Below are positions 11,952 to 20,344 of a stretch of 64,000 nucleotides of DNA, piece by piece. A program made the position numbers and the translations under genes. Source of the stretch: an uncultured SAR86 cluster bacterium (lineage in GTDB: Bacteria > Pseudomonadota > Gammaproteobacteria > Magnimaribacterales > AG-339-G14); assembly GCA_902616715.1 (NCBI GenBank), contig CACMTR010000002.1, positions 124,001 through 188,000 on the forward strand. Reading direction: 5' to 3'. Under the pieces are notes generated by a model, which ran no database searches, was not told the DNA's origin, and saw only the letters and a list, made by a program, of their open reading frames with translations. Position 1 is the first letter of the stretch; each line of letters opens with the position of its first letter.

Positions 11952-12374
11952 ATGAATGAAGATAAATTTCCATTACCGAATGGATATAAAAAGATAGAAC
12001 AGACAGAAAGTCATATATCTCATATTGGACAAGGTTTTTATAAAAGAAATGACAGCGGTAATTTAGTTATGGCTTTTTGGATAAGACCTGAAAATGGAAA
12101 CTCTGGAGGCGTAGCCCATGGTGGAATGTTAATGAGCATTGCAGATTATTGTCTGTGTTCTGCAGCAATGGAATCTCGGGAAAATTATGCAGCCACTGTA
12201 AGTTTTAGATGTGAATTTATTGCTCCAGCAAAAGTCGGACGTCTTTTAGAAATTTTCCCAAAAATTGATAAAGAAACAAAAAGTCTTGTTTTTGGACAAG
12301 GTAAAATTATATGTGACGGCGAAGTGGTTCTTAATTTTTCTGGAGCAGTAAAAAAAATCTTAAAAAGTACTTAA
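11952..12374 (+). CDS. PaaI-type hotdog-fold acyl-CoA thioesterase
   Basis: This 140-residue single hotdog domain hydrolyses acyl-CoA thioesters. The diagnostic stretch is GGVAHGGMLMSIADYCL, with the HGG helix-cap typical of the PaaI/YdiI branch, and VSFRCEFIAPAKVG forms the later beta strands. The length matches the family. It is divergent from the acyl-CoA dehydrogenase and its last 15 bp overlap the convergent phosphofructokinase gene. The substrate is unknown; medium-chain or aryl acyl-CoA is usual for the group. Confidence 0.87.
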   Translation: MNEDKFPLPNGYKKIEQTESHISHIGQGFYKRNDSGNLVMAFWIRPENGNSGGVAHGGMLMSIADYCLCSAAMESRENYAATVSFRCEFIAPAKVGRLLEIFPKIDKETKSLVFGQGKIICDGEVVLNFSGAVKKILKST

Positions 12375-13610
12375 TTTTTTTTGAACTAAAATTCCCTTTA
12401 ATCTAGCTATATCTGGAATTCCTTTTAAATATTTTATTGATGCTTCCCCTTGAATTAAAGGCCTTAAATATCTTCTACCTGCATTTGTAATTCTAAATCC
12501 GTCATTTGAAATAAATGCAGCAGGTAATTTTTTTTCCACATTAGCTATATTTTTTAAAGAGGCTTCAGAAACTGTCCATTTATAAGGCTGGTCACTGACT
12601 CGTCTAATAGTCGGCATCACTCCTGTTTTACCGCTCAAAGCGAGTTGAACGGCATATTTTCCAACCGCATATGCCTGATCTAGATCTGTTTTGGATGCAA
12701 TATGTCTTGCTGATCTTTGGAGATAATCAGCTACCGCCCAATGATTCTTTAAACCTATTTTGGTTACCATCGATGCAAGAACTGGTGCGACTCCACCTAG
12801 CTGCTTATGGCCAAAAGCATCAACTGATCCTGAATCTGCTAAAAATTTTCCAGTTTTGTATTTAACTCCCTCAGAAGCTACAACAACACAGTATCCAAAT
12901 CTTTGAGTTTTTTCTTTCACAGTCTTTAAAAACTTAGCTTTTTCAAAAGGTATTTCAGGAAGCAAAATAATATGTGGTGGATCTTCAAATTCGTTCCCCG
13001 CTAGACATGACGCTGCGGCAATCCATCCAGCATTTCTGCCCATAACTTCTAAAATAAAAACTTTGGTTGAAGTTTCCGCCATGCTTTTAACGTCAAGTCC
13101 AGCTTCTAGAGTTGAAGTCGCTACATATTTAGCTACTGATCCAAAACCAGGAGAACAATCAGTGAAAGGAAGATCGTTATCAACAGTCTTAGGAATACCA
13201 ATACACTGAAGAGGAAACTTTAACTTCTTGGCCATCTCAGAAACTTTGAAAGTTGTGTCTTGACTATCCCCACCTCCGTTATAAAAAAAATAACCTATGT
13301 CGTGAGCAGAAAATACTTCGAATAACCTTCCATACTCTTTTCTTTGTTTGACCGGGTCTTGCAATTTGAAACGACAAGATCCAAAAGCTCCTCCAGGAGT
13401 TTGTCTTAATTTTGCAATGGTAGATTTGGACTCTTTGGAAGTATCAATGAGCTCTTCATTTAAAGCTCCTAAAATTCCATTTTTACCAGCTAGAACCTTA
13501 TTTATTTTCGAAGATTTATTAACTGTTTCAATTACCCCACATGCCGAGGCATTTATCACAGAAGTAACTCCCCCGGATTGAGCGTAGAAAGCATTTTGTT
13601 TTAGAGCCAT
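12360..13610 (-). CDS. 6-phosphofructokinase, pyrophosphate-dependent type
   Basis: This PFK-A superfamily enzyme has about 416 aa from the preferred ATG at 13608-13610 (the track starts at a TTG one codon earlier). The phosphoryl-donor loop reads NGGGDSQDT (residues 111-119), with Asp where ATP-dependent PFK has Gly in GGDGS, and the catalytic loop reads PKTVDND (140-146) with Lys. Both are marks of PPi-dependent PFK, which phosphorylates fructose-6-phosphate reversibly. EVMGRNAGW is the fructose-6-phosphate site. The length exceeds ATP-PFK (about 320) and agrees with the long PPi group. It implies a glycolytic step that can run in both directions. PPi use is inferred from motifs. Confidence 0.88.
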   Translation of the reverse strand: MALKQNAFYAQSGGVTSVINASACGVIETVNKSSKINKVLAGKNGILGALNEELIDTSKESKSTIAKLRQTPGGAFGSCRFKLQDPVKQRKEYGRLFEVFSAHDIGYFFYNGGGDSQDTTFKVSEMAKKLKFPLQCIGIPKTVDNDLPFTDCSPGFGSVAKYVATSTLEAGLDVKSMAETSTKVFILEVMGRNAGWIAAASCLAGNEFEDPPHIILLPEIPFEKAKFLKTVKEKTQRFGYCVVVASEGVKYKTGKFLADSGSVDAFGHKQLGGVAPVLASMVTKIGLKNHWAVADYLQRSARHIASKTDLDQAYAVGKYAVQLALSGKTGVMPTIRRVSDQPYKWTVSEASLKNIANVEKKLPAAFISNDGFRITNAGRRYLRPLIQGEASIKYLKGIPDIARLKGILVQKKLSTF

Positions 13611-13662
13611 CAAACAAATATAACTGAAAAAAGTATTTCTGTGAAAAGGATATAATTTACAA

Positions 13663-15009
13663 ATGAAAATTTATATTCTTGGCATCTGTGGAACCTTTAT
13701 GAGCGGGGTAGCTCAATTGGCAATCCAAAAAGGATTTCAGGTCTCTGGGTGCGATGAAAATATCTATCCTCCAATTAGTGACGTCTTAAAAGATCTTGGA
13801 GTAAAAATTGATAAGGGTTATTCAGAAAAATACTATTCTGAAAATACAGATTTATTCATTATTGGCAACGTGGTGAGTAGAGGAAACCCTTTGATGGAAA
13901 AAATTCTCAACGAAGATAAATCTTTTTCTTCGGGTCCAGAATTTTTATTTAATTATGTTTTAAAAGATAGACACGTCGTTTCAATTGCTGGAACTCATGG
14001 AAAAACTACCACCTCTGCAATGATCACAAAAATCTTATTAGATTTCGGTATTGATGCCGGATATTTAATTGCAGGAAAAGTTAAAGATTTTTCAAATTCA
14101 GCTGAATTAGGTAACGATAAGCTTTTTGTTATCGAATCGGATGAATACGACACTGCATTTTTTGATAAAAGATCAAAATTTATCCATTACAAACCATCTA
14201 CTTTGTTAATTAATAATTTGGAATTTGATCATGCTGATATTTTTAACAATTTGGATGATATACAAAAACAGTTTCATCATTTAATTAGATCATTACCTCA
14301 GAACGTAAAAGTTTTATTTCCTTTTGGAGATGACAATATACAAACTCTCTTAAAAAATGGTTTCTACTCAATAAAAGAGCCTTTTAATTTTGAATTTTCT
14401 GAAAAAGGGTGGTCCATGATAGTCAATGAAAATAAAACCTCTGATTTTAAGGTTTGTTTCAATGGAGAACTTGTAAACGAAATTTCATTAAAACTGATTG
14501 GTGAGCATAACTTGCGAAACGCTTTTGCTGCCTTTCTTACAGCCTTATCGTTAGGAGTAACACCTAATTCTATTAAAAATTCACTTTTAAATTTTAAAGG
14601 TGTTGCGAAGAGAATGGACCTTTTAGGAGAAAAAAACACAGTTTCAGTTTATGATGATTTTGCTCATCATCCGACAGCAATTAAACTTTCCTTAGAGGCA
14701 TTAAAGAAAGCTGATAGTTCAAGAAAAATTATTTGTCTCCTAGAGATGCGTTCAAACACTATGCTGTCAGGGTTTCATGATGAAAAAATTCCAGAAGCTG
14801 TATCGAATGCAGATGAGGTATACCTTTTTTCAAAAAATGAAACCCAAGCCAAAAAGATAATAAGCCAAGATCCTAAAATTAATTTTTGCGAATCTAAAGA
14901 GGAATTTTTAAAAATTTTGAGGAAAAAAAATTATCAGGAAACGAATATTATCTGTTTTTCTAATGGTTCTTTTGGTGGAATTCAATCAGAGATTTTTAAG
15001 AATTTATGA
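13663..15009 (+). CDS. mpl: UDP-MurNAc:L-Ala-gamma-D-Glu-meso-Dap ligase
   Basis: Mpl attaches recycled murein tripeptide to UDP-MurNAc, saving de novo peptide synthesis. At 448 aa it matches the family. The N-terminus MKIYILGICGTFMSGVA is typical for Mpl, where MurC reads GIGG.MSG. The ATP loop GTHGKTTTSAM is near residue 110, the Mur ligase central ESDEYDTAFFD and NNLEFDHADIF follow, and DDFAHHPTAI is in the C-terminal domain. The ESDEYDTAFFDKRSKF signature separates Mpl from MurC. Together with anmK at 29.5 kb it indicates active cell-wall recycling. It is divergent from the PFK gene. Confidence 0.94.
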   Translation: MKIYILGICGTFMSGVAQLAIQKGFQVSGCDENIYPPISDVLKDLGVKIDKGYSEKYYSENTDLFIIGNVVSRGNPLMEKILNEDKSFSSGPEFLFNYVLKDRHVVSIAGTHGKTTTSAMITKILLDFGIDAGYLIAGKVKDFSNSAELGNDKLFVIESDEYDTAFFDKRSKFIHYKPSTLLINNLEFDHADIFNNLDDIQKQFHHLIRSLPQNVKVLFPFGDDNIQTLLKNGFYSIKEPFNFEFSEKGWSMIVNENKTSDFKVCFNGELVNEISLKLIGEHNLRNAFAAFLTALSLGVTPNSIKNSLLNFKGVAKRMDLLGEKNTVSVYDDFAHHPTAIKLSLEALKKADSSRKIICLLEMRSNTMLSGFHDEKIPEAVSNADEVYLFSKNETQAKKIISQDPKINFCESKEEFLKILRKKNYQETNIICFSNGSFGGIQSEIFKNL

Positions 15010-15026
15010 AATTTCGACTATTTTTT

Positions 15027-15374
15027 TTATTCTTGTTCAGAAGTATTTTCGGTATCAGAAGAGCTTGAATCAGAACTTTCAGGAGATTCAGTTTCAACTT
15101 CAGTTGCTTGAGCTTTCTTAGTAGAAGCACCTTTTTTTGCAAATCTTTTCTTAAATCTATCGACTCTTCCTCCAGTATCAATAATTTTTTGTTTACCAGT
15201 ATAAAAAGGGTGGGAAGCAGATGAAACGTCAAGGGGGCAATATGGATAAGTTTTTCCATCTTCCCATTCTTTGGTTTGATCGGTTTTTAACGTTGATGGA
15301 ATCAAAAAGTACTCATCAACACTAGTGTCGTGAAAGAGAACCTCTCTGTATTCTGGATGAATTTCTTTTTTCAT
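15027..15374 (-). CDS. rpmE2: 50S ribosomal protein L31 type B with acidic tail
   Basis: Residues 1-80 are L31: [18 protein letters not shown], then [20 protein letters not shown]. Only one Cys is present (residue 46), so the zinc-binding cysteines of type A L31 are missing and this is the zinc-independent type B form. Unusually, residues 82-115 form a low-complexity tail rich in Ser and Glu ([18 protein letters not shown]). It makes the protein 115 aa compared with about 85-90 usually. The ORF at 14996-15259 in another frame is a shadow. The gene faces mpl with an 18-bp gap. Confidence 0.9.
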   Translation of the reverse strand: MKKEIHPEYREVLFHDTSVDEYFLIPSTLKTDQTKEWEDGKTYPYCPLDVSSASHPFYTGKQKIIDTGGRVDRFKKRFAKKGASTKKAQATEVETESPESSDSSSSDTENTSEQE

Positions 15375-15432
15375 ATTCTAAAGTTTAGGCGCGAATAATA
15401 TCAGAACTTTTATTCTTGAAGAAACAAAATTT

Positions 15433-15900
15433 TTAAGAATTTTTAGATTGGTTTTTTTGTTTTTTTTCAGAAATGCTTACAACTTTCTTACTACCATAGA
15501 CCTCGGTATATTTTTTCCCATCAAGATAATAAAATCCTTTTGAAGATATATACCATTTAGATATTTCCCTTTTTTCAGAATCTGAAACCCAAGAAATATC
15601 ATTCAAAGACTCTTCTATATCGGTATGACTTCTTTCAGCATTAAAGATAGGAGGGCTTCCCTTCAATTTATGCGCTTTAGATAACCAAGCGTTCAGAAAA
15701 CGCCTTATGCCTCTTTTAGTTTTTCTTCTTGATGGGTTCGATTCACACCACTCAGCAGCAGCTCTGATTTCATGAATTACATTGCAATCTTTATATGTTC
15801 GGCTCCAAGCAATCACATCATTTTCTTCAATTTCAAAATAACTGCCATCTTTTAAAATAATTTCCATCGAACAAAGACTATCTATTATTTCTGGTAACAT
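15433..15900 (-). CDS. Hypothetical protein with phage replication-protein-like segment
   Basis: No full-length family is recognised for this protein of about 155 aa. Its central part, IHEIRAAAEWCESNPSRRKTKRGIRRFLNAWLSKA, resembles the short C-terminal module found in many phage and plasmid replication proteins (HAELRKAAAWLEANP-like, then RK..RG..RFLxxWLxR). The first 30 residues look like a small beta module. The C-terminus is Lys-rich with a WYISSKGFYYLDGKK beta segment. The ATG at 15898-15900 is preferred to the TTG one codon upstream. The next, divergent gene also has a phage-typical family, so both may be remnants of one integration. Confidence 0.65.
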   Translation of the reverse strand: MLPEIIDSLCSMEIILKDGSYFEIEENDVIAWSRTYKDCNVIHEIRAAAEWCESNPSRRKTKRGIRRFLNAWLSKAHKLKGSPPIFNAERSHTDIEESLNDISWVSDSEKREISKWYISSKGFYYLDGKKYTEVYGSKKVVSISEKKQKNQSKNS

Positions 15901-15932
15901 CAAATTTAAGTTAATAACTTTATGGAGGAATG

Positions 15933-16310
15933 ATGTCTTATCAAAATGATGTAGAAGTTTTTATGAAAATAGGAAGTCAGCCAATTCAAAAAGAATTGAC
16001 CTTAGATACTGACGAAGCCAAGCTTTACATGAAATTAATTAGCGAAGAATATAAAGAAACTCTAGATGCTTTTAAAAACAATGATTTGATTGAATTAGCA
16101 GATGGACTTACCGATATGGTTTGGGTAATTATGGGGATGTGTAATAGTTGCGGCATTCAATTTGATAATGTTTGGAAAGAAGTCAGAGCATCAAACATGA
16201 GTAAATTTGTAGATGGAAAAGTAATAAAAAATGATTATGGAAAAATTATGAAGCCTAAGTCGTATTTCAAGCCAAATATAAAAAATGCTCTAGGCTTGGT
16301 CAAAACTTAG
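15933..16310 (+). CDS. MazG/PRA-PH-like nucleotide pyrophosphohydrolase, phage type
   Basis: This protein of about 125 aa has the all-alpha NTP pyrophosphatase pattern: LISEEYKETLDA (ExxE-type metal site) followed by DLIELADGLTDMVWVIMG (ExxD). The C-terminal SNMSKFVDGKVIKNDYGKIMKP, then SYFKPNI, is characteristic of phage- and cyanophage-encoded versions annotated as phosphoribosyl-ATP pyrophosphohydrolase-like. The family hydrolyses NTPs or dNTPs to monophosphates. Two ATGs stand in tandem (15930 and 15933). The GGAGG at 15924-15928 leaves 1 nt to the first and 4 nt to the second, so the second is preferred. It is divergent from the replication-like gene. Confidence 0.75.
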   Translation: MSYQNDVEVFMKIGSQPIQKELTLDTDEAKLYMKLISEEYKETLDAFKNNDLIELADGLTDMVWVIMGMCNSCGIQFDNVWKEVRASNMSKFVDGKVIKNDYGKIMKPKSYFKPNIKNALGLVKT

Positions 16311-16377
16311 AAAAAATTGATAGAATAATTCGAATTAAATAATTCAAAGTAAAATTTATAAGTTTTAGGAGAAAAAA

Positions 16378-17556
16378 ATGGGTAATGCATATATCGTAGG
16401 TGCGGTCAGAACACCAGGCGGGAAAAAAGACGGAAAATTAAAAAATTGGCATCCTTCAGATTTAGGGGCATTGGTCCTTGATGAGCTAGTTGAAAGAACA
16501 GGTGCAAAAGGAGAAATGATTGATGACGTTATCTTTGGATGTGTAAGTCAGTCAGGCGCGCAAGCCGGAAACGTAGCTAGAAATGCTGTCTTAAGCTCAA
16601 AGCTTCCAGAATCTGTGCCAGGAACTTCAGTTGATAGACAATGCGGTTCGTCACAGCAAGCGATACATTTTGCAGCTCAAGCCGTTATGTCTGAAACTCA
16701 AGATATTGTAATTGCAGGTGGTGTAGAGGTCATGAGTCAAGTGCCCATTGGATCTAATATAATTGATAGCTTTAAAGAAGGACATGGTCAGCCATTCAAT
16801 GGCAAGGGTATGACAGCTAGATATCCAGGTGTTCAATTCAGTCAATTTGCTGGCGCTGAGATGATGGCTGAAAGATGGAATTTTTCTAGGGAAGATTTAG
16901 ATGCATTTGCATATTCAAGTCATCAAAAAGCTATTACTGCAACTGAGTCGGGATACTTTGATAAAGAGATTGTTCCTGTTGAAGGAGATTTACCATCTGG
17001 AGAAAAAGAAATTGTTTCTATTGATGAAGGCATTCGTTTCGATGCTTCTTTAGAGAGCTTATCCGGCTTAAAAACTCTATCTGAAAATGGAGTTCTGACA
17101 GCAGGTAGCTCTAGTCAAATTTGTGATGGAGCGGCAGCGATTATGATCGTTAATGATGCTGGCTTAGAAAAGTTAGGCATAAAACCAAGGGCAAAAATTG
17201 TTTCTTTAGCTTTGGCAGGGGATGACCCAGTGATTATGTTGACTGGACCTATTCCTGCTTCTAAAACTGTATTGGATAAAGCCGATTTATCAATTGACGA
17301 TATAGATATTTACGAAGTGAACGAGGCTTTTGCTCCAGTTCCATTAGCATGGGCGCATGAGTTAAAAGCAAATAAAGAAAAACTTAATGTGAATGGAGGG
17401 GCTATGGCTCTCGGTCATCCTCTCGGAGGAACTGGTGCAAAGCTGATGACAACTTTATTACATGAATTAGAAAGGAGACAAGGGAAATACGGTTTACAGG
17501 CAATTTGCGAAGGAGGAGGAACAGCTAACGCAATGATTATCGAAAGATTAAGTTAA
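16378..17556 (+). CDS. Acetyl-CoA C-acyltransferase (thiolase)
   Basis: This 392-residue thiolase carries out condensation or cleavage of 3-ketoacyl-CoA. The nucleophile Cys89 is in VDRQCGSSQQA. The NEAFAPVPLAW motif, the His of NGGAMALGHPLGGTGA and the second Cys in AICEGGGTANAMI are all present. The CEGGGTAN variant is common in thiolases of lipid, sterol or aromatic catabolism rather than the biosynthetic CIGGGMG type. A TTAGGAG site lies 7 nt before the ATG. The SRPBCC gene follows 13 nt downstream. The exact substrate chain is unknown. Confidence 0.92.
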   Translation: MGNAYIVGAVRTPGGKKDGKLKNWHPSDLGALVLDELVERTGAKGEMIDDVIFGCVSQSGAQAGNVARNAVLSSKLPESVPGTSVDRQCGSSQQAIHFAAQAVMSETQDIVIAGGVEVMSQVPIGSNIIDSFKEGHGQPFNGKGMTARYPGVQFSQFAGAEMMAERWNFSREDLDAFAYSSHQKAITATESGYFDKEIVPVEGDLPSGEKEIVSIDEGIRFDASLESLSGLKTLSENGVLTAGSSSQICDGAAAIMIVNDAGLEKLGIKPRAKIVSLALAGDDPVIMLTGPIPASKTVLDKADLSIDDIDIYEVNEAFAPVPLAWAHELKANKEKLNVNGGAMALGHPLGGTGAKLMTTLLHELERRQGKYGLQAICEGGGTANAMIIERLS

Positions 17557-17569
17557 AGCTCAAGATTTT

Positions 17570-17959
17570 ATGAAAGTTTTATCTGAGTCAAAAGTTTTCA
17601 ATTGCTCAGCAAAAACTCTTTGGGACATTTTATCTGATATTTCAAGGTGCGATTGGGTTCCAAGTGTAGATGAAATTACTCTTGAAGGAGTTTCTAGAGT
17701 TTTTGAAATGGAAGGCATTGGAAAAGTCCGTGAAAATATATTGTCGCTGGATAATGAAAACATGAAATTGCAATATTCTGCAGTAGAGACGCCTAATCCA
17801 ATCGAACATCACCTAGCAACAATGCAGGTAGTTGAATTAGATTCTGAAAATTGTGAGCTGAATTGGACAACAGAAATTGATCCGGAGATTTTTTCTGAAG
17901 CTGTTCATCACGGAATGCTAATCTCCATTAAGGGTTTAGAAGAAGTTATTTCTGATTAA
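17570..17959 (+). CDS. SRPBCC-superfamily (START/cyclase-like) protein
   Basis: This small 129-residue protein matches the helix-grip SRPBCC fold. It opens with an SKVFNCSAKTLWDILSDISR strand-helix start and W..VPSV, continues with alternating beta strands through the middle (GKVRENILSLD, LNWTTEIDP), and ends in a C-terminal long helix. Family members bind hydrophobic ligands and can act as cyclases or transport proteins. No catalytic residues stand out. It follows the thiolase by 13 nt and may share its transcript, so a lipid or acyl-CoA related ligand is plausible but unproven. It is convergent with tsaE. Confidence 0.75.
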   Translation: MKVLSESKVFNCSAKTLWDILSDISRCDWVPSVDEITLEGVSRVFEMEGIGKVRENILSLDNENMKLQYSAVETPNPIEHHLATMQVVELDSENCELNWTTEIDPEIFSEAVHHGMLISIKGLEEVISD

Positions 17960-17971
17960 AGAATTTCTTAA

Positions 17972-18424
17972 TTAGCTAAAGTAGTCTCTTAAAACCAATT
18001 CTCTTGAATTTTCATTTAAATGATTTAAGCAAATCTCCATATCGCATTCCTTAAAAAATCCATCTCCTCTCTCTGGCCATTCAATAAATATAATACTGTC
18101 AGATTCATTTGAATATTCTTCAATACCCAAAACTTCTAATTCCTTTCTACTCTCAATTCTATACAAATCCATGTGATATATTTTTTTTTTACCAATCAAG
18201 TAAGGCTCCACAATAGTAAAGGTTGGGCTCGTAACTGATTCTGATAAGCCATAAACCTTAAGGATTTCTTTAACAAGAGTAGTTTTACCTGTTCCAAGGT
18301 CCCCCTTTAAAAAAATTATTTTGGCTGTATTCTTAGAAATTAAATTTATCTTATGAGCAATTTCTGAAGCAATTTTTTTAGTTTCCTCGAGGGAATTAAG
18401 TATTAATTTTTTGTCATTACTCAT
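17972..18424 (-). CDS. tsaE: tRNA threonylcarbamoyladenosine synthesis ATPase TsaE
   Basis: TsaE is the P-loop ATPase that works with TsaB and TsaD to form t6A37 on ANN-decoding tRNAs. Walker A is GDLGTGKTTLVKEIL, then SPTFTIVEPY and MDLYRIESRKELEVLG, IEWPERGDGF. All are TsaE signatures. The ORF track begins 40 codons too early inside nnrD. The real ATG is at 18422-18424 (MSNDKK), giving 150 aa, the normal size, and overlapping the nnrD stop by 8 bp. nnr-tsaE is a widely conserved gene pair in gammaproteobacteria. Confidence 0.95.
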   Translation of the reverse strand: MSNDKKLILNSLEETKKIASEIAHKINLISKNTAKIIFLKGDLGTGKTTLVKEILKVYGLSESVTSPTFTIVEPYLIGKKKIYHMDLYRIESRKELEVLGIEEYSNESDSIIFIEWPERGDGFFKECDMEICLNHLNENSRELVLRDYFS

Positions 18425-19256
18425 TAATAACTCTCGCAAAAAGATCAATAATATCTGTTGGTAAAAGTGATTGTTGATTATTTTTTTTTGAATAAATATC
18501 TCCCGCACGAGCATGTAAATCCACTCCAAGACAAGCTGCCTCAAATAAACTAAGTTTTTGAGCGATTAAACCACTTATCATTCCGCTCAATACGTCTCCC
18601 ATTCCTGCTGTGGCCATGCCAGGATTTCCCTTATCACAGATATATATTTTATCTTCCTTGCAAATTAGGGTTTCGTGACTTTTTAATACAACTACCGAGT
18701 TATATTTATTTGATATTCTTTTAGCTGTAGATACCTTATTTTTCTTAACTTTTTCTACAGATGTATTCAATAGTCTGGCTGCCTCACCTAAATGAGGAGT
18801 TAAAACAATTTTTTTTGGGAGTGGTAGTTTTTTTGAAAATTCTGGAAGTAAATTTAATCCATCTGCATCGATTAATATTGGGGTTTTATTTTTATGAGAG
18901 TTCTCTAGAGACTTGTAAATCATCTGTTCGCTCCAGTAATCTCTTCCTAATCCCGGACCTAAACAAATTACAGTGGGAAAATCTAAATAATTTTCCAAAG
19001 ATTGACCACTATCGACTGGTTTTGTCATAACTTCTGGAGCAAAACTAAGCGCCGCTTGTAAATGTTCAGATCGTGTTGCCAGAGAGACAAGACCTGCACC
19101 AATTTTTATCGCAGCTTTCGACGAAAGCAAAGCTGCTCCTCCAAATCCAATATTCCCGGCAACTACTAACACGTGACCAAAGTCACCCTTATGGGATTCG
19201 GAATTTCTTAATAATTTTCTTAATAATTTTTTAGTTTCTATGGTAATTGGGTTCAT
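18417..19256 (-). CDS. nnrD: ADP-dependent NAD(P)H-hydrate dehydratase, stand-alone
   Basis: This enzyme repairs damaged NAD(P)H hydrates (S epimer) using ADP or ATP. It is a ribokinase-like fold protein of 279 aa with GDFGHVLVVAGNIGFGGAALL, CLGPGLGRD, LIDADGLNLL, LTPHLGEAARLL and the catalytic NPGMATAGMGDVLSGMISG. In E. coli and many relatives the dehydratase is fused to an N-terminal NnrE epimerase. Here the ORF begins just before the dehydratase domain and the 105 bp upstream hold no epimerase sequence. Only half of the usual pair is present, unless nnrE is elsewhere. It overlaps tsaE. Confidence 0.92.
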   Translation of the reverse strand: MNPITIETKKLLRKLLRNSESHKGDFGHVLVVAGNIGFGGAALLSSKAAIKIGAGLVSLATRSEHLQAALSFAPEVMTKPVDSGQSLENYLDFPTVICLGPGLGRDYWSEQMIYKSLENSHKNKTPILIDADGLNLLPEFSKKLPLPKKIVLTPHLGEAARLLNTSVEKVKKNKVSTAKRISNKYNSVVVLKSHETLICKEDKIYICDKGNPGMATAGMGDVLSGMISGLIAQKLSLFEAACLGVDLHARAGDIYSKKNNQQSLLPTDIIDLFARVINE

Positions 19257-19361
19257 AAAAATTTTTCTCTTAAAATTAAAATTTCTTCTATCTTCTCATT
19301 GCTAAAAGCCCTAGGAAAGATATAGAGTATGTAGATTAAATTATTTTTAAAGGAGAAGAAA

Positions 19362-20339
19362 ATGATCAAAACAAAAATAACGGAAATGTTTGGAATTGAA
19401 CATCCAATAATTCAGGGAGGAATGCATTATGTTGGATTTGCTGAAATGGCTTCTGCTGTAGCTAATGCAGGAGGATTAGGAATAATTACAGGTTTAACTC
19501 AAAAAACTCCAGACGATTTAGCTAATGAAATTGCTAAATGTCACGATATGACTGATAAACCCTTTGGAGTTAACTTAACTTTCCTTCCAGGATTTCAAGA
19601 GCCAGATTATCCAGGATATATCGAAGCAATAATTAAAGGAGGAGTGAGAATAGTTGAAACTGCTGGAAGAAGTCCTGAAGCCTACATGCCTGATCTGAAA
19701 GGCGCAGGAATTAAAGTGATTCATAAATGCACTTCAGTTAGGCATTCTCTAAAAGCCGAAAAAATTGGTTGCGATGCTGTGAGCGTTGATGGATTTGAGT
19801 GTGGCGGACATCCGGGAGAAGACGATATACCAAATATGATTCTTCTTCCAAGAGCTGCAGAAGAGTTGTCTATTCCTTTTGTAGCGTCTGGCGGTATGGG
19901 AAATGGTCAACAACTTGCCGCTGCTTTATCTATGGGAGCAGATGGCATCAACATGGGAACTAGATTTATTGCAACTAAGGAAGCACCTGTGCATGATAAT
20001 GTTAAAGAAGCTTTAGTGGCTGCATCTGAACTTGATACCGAACTAATTATGAGACCATTAAGAAATACCGAAAGGGTTTTATCAAATGGCGCTGTATCTA
20101 AAATCCTTGAAAAAGAAAAAGCTCTTGGCGATGACATTCAAATTACAGACATCATAGATGAAGTAGCAGGTGTGTATCCTAAGATAATGCAAGAAGGTAC
20201 CATGGATGCTGGAGCATGGAGTTGTGGGATGGTTGCTGGATTAATTCATGATGTCCCTACTTGTAAAGAGTTGGTCGAAAGAATAGTTTCTGATGCAGAA
20301 GAAATTATTAAAAGCAGACTTTCTCAATTTGTTGCTTAA
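19362..20339 (+). CDS. Nitronate monooxygenase (2-nitropropane dioxygenase family)
   Basis: This 325-residue FMN-dependent TIM-barrel enzyme oxidises nitronates, including toxic propionate-3-nitronate. Signatures are the N-terminal EHPIIQGGMHYVG, AGGLGIITG, the phosphate-binding SGGMGNGQQLAAALSMGADGINMGTRF and SVDGFECGGHPGEDD in the middle. A GGAGAAG site precedes the ATG. Some members of this family act as enoyl reductases or on other substrates, so the assignment is at family level. It is followed 5 nt later by the Nudix gene and then the MBL gene, forming a probable three-gene operon. Confidence 0.88.
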   Translation: MIKTKITEMFGIEHPIIQGGMHYVGFAEMASAVANAGGLGIITGLTQKTPDDLANEIAKCHDMTDKPFGVNLTFLPGFQEPDYPGYIEAIIKGGVRIVETAGRSPEAYMPDLKGAGIKVIHKCTSVRHSLKAEKIGCDAVSVDGFECGGHPGEDDIPNMILLPRAAEELSIPFVASGGMGNGQQLAAALSMGADGINMGTRFIATKEAPVHDNVKEALVAASELDTELIMRPLRNTERVLSNGAVSKILEKEKALGDDIQITDIIDEVAGVYPKIMQEGTMDAGAWSCGMVAGLIHDVPTCKELVERIVSDAEEIIKSRLSQFVA

Positions 20340-20344
20340 AAGGA

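Noticed and set aside
14996-15259. Leu/Lys-rich 87-aa ORF overlapping L31
   Set aside because: It is an alternative frame of the L31 type B gene; L31 is a clear family match.
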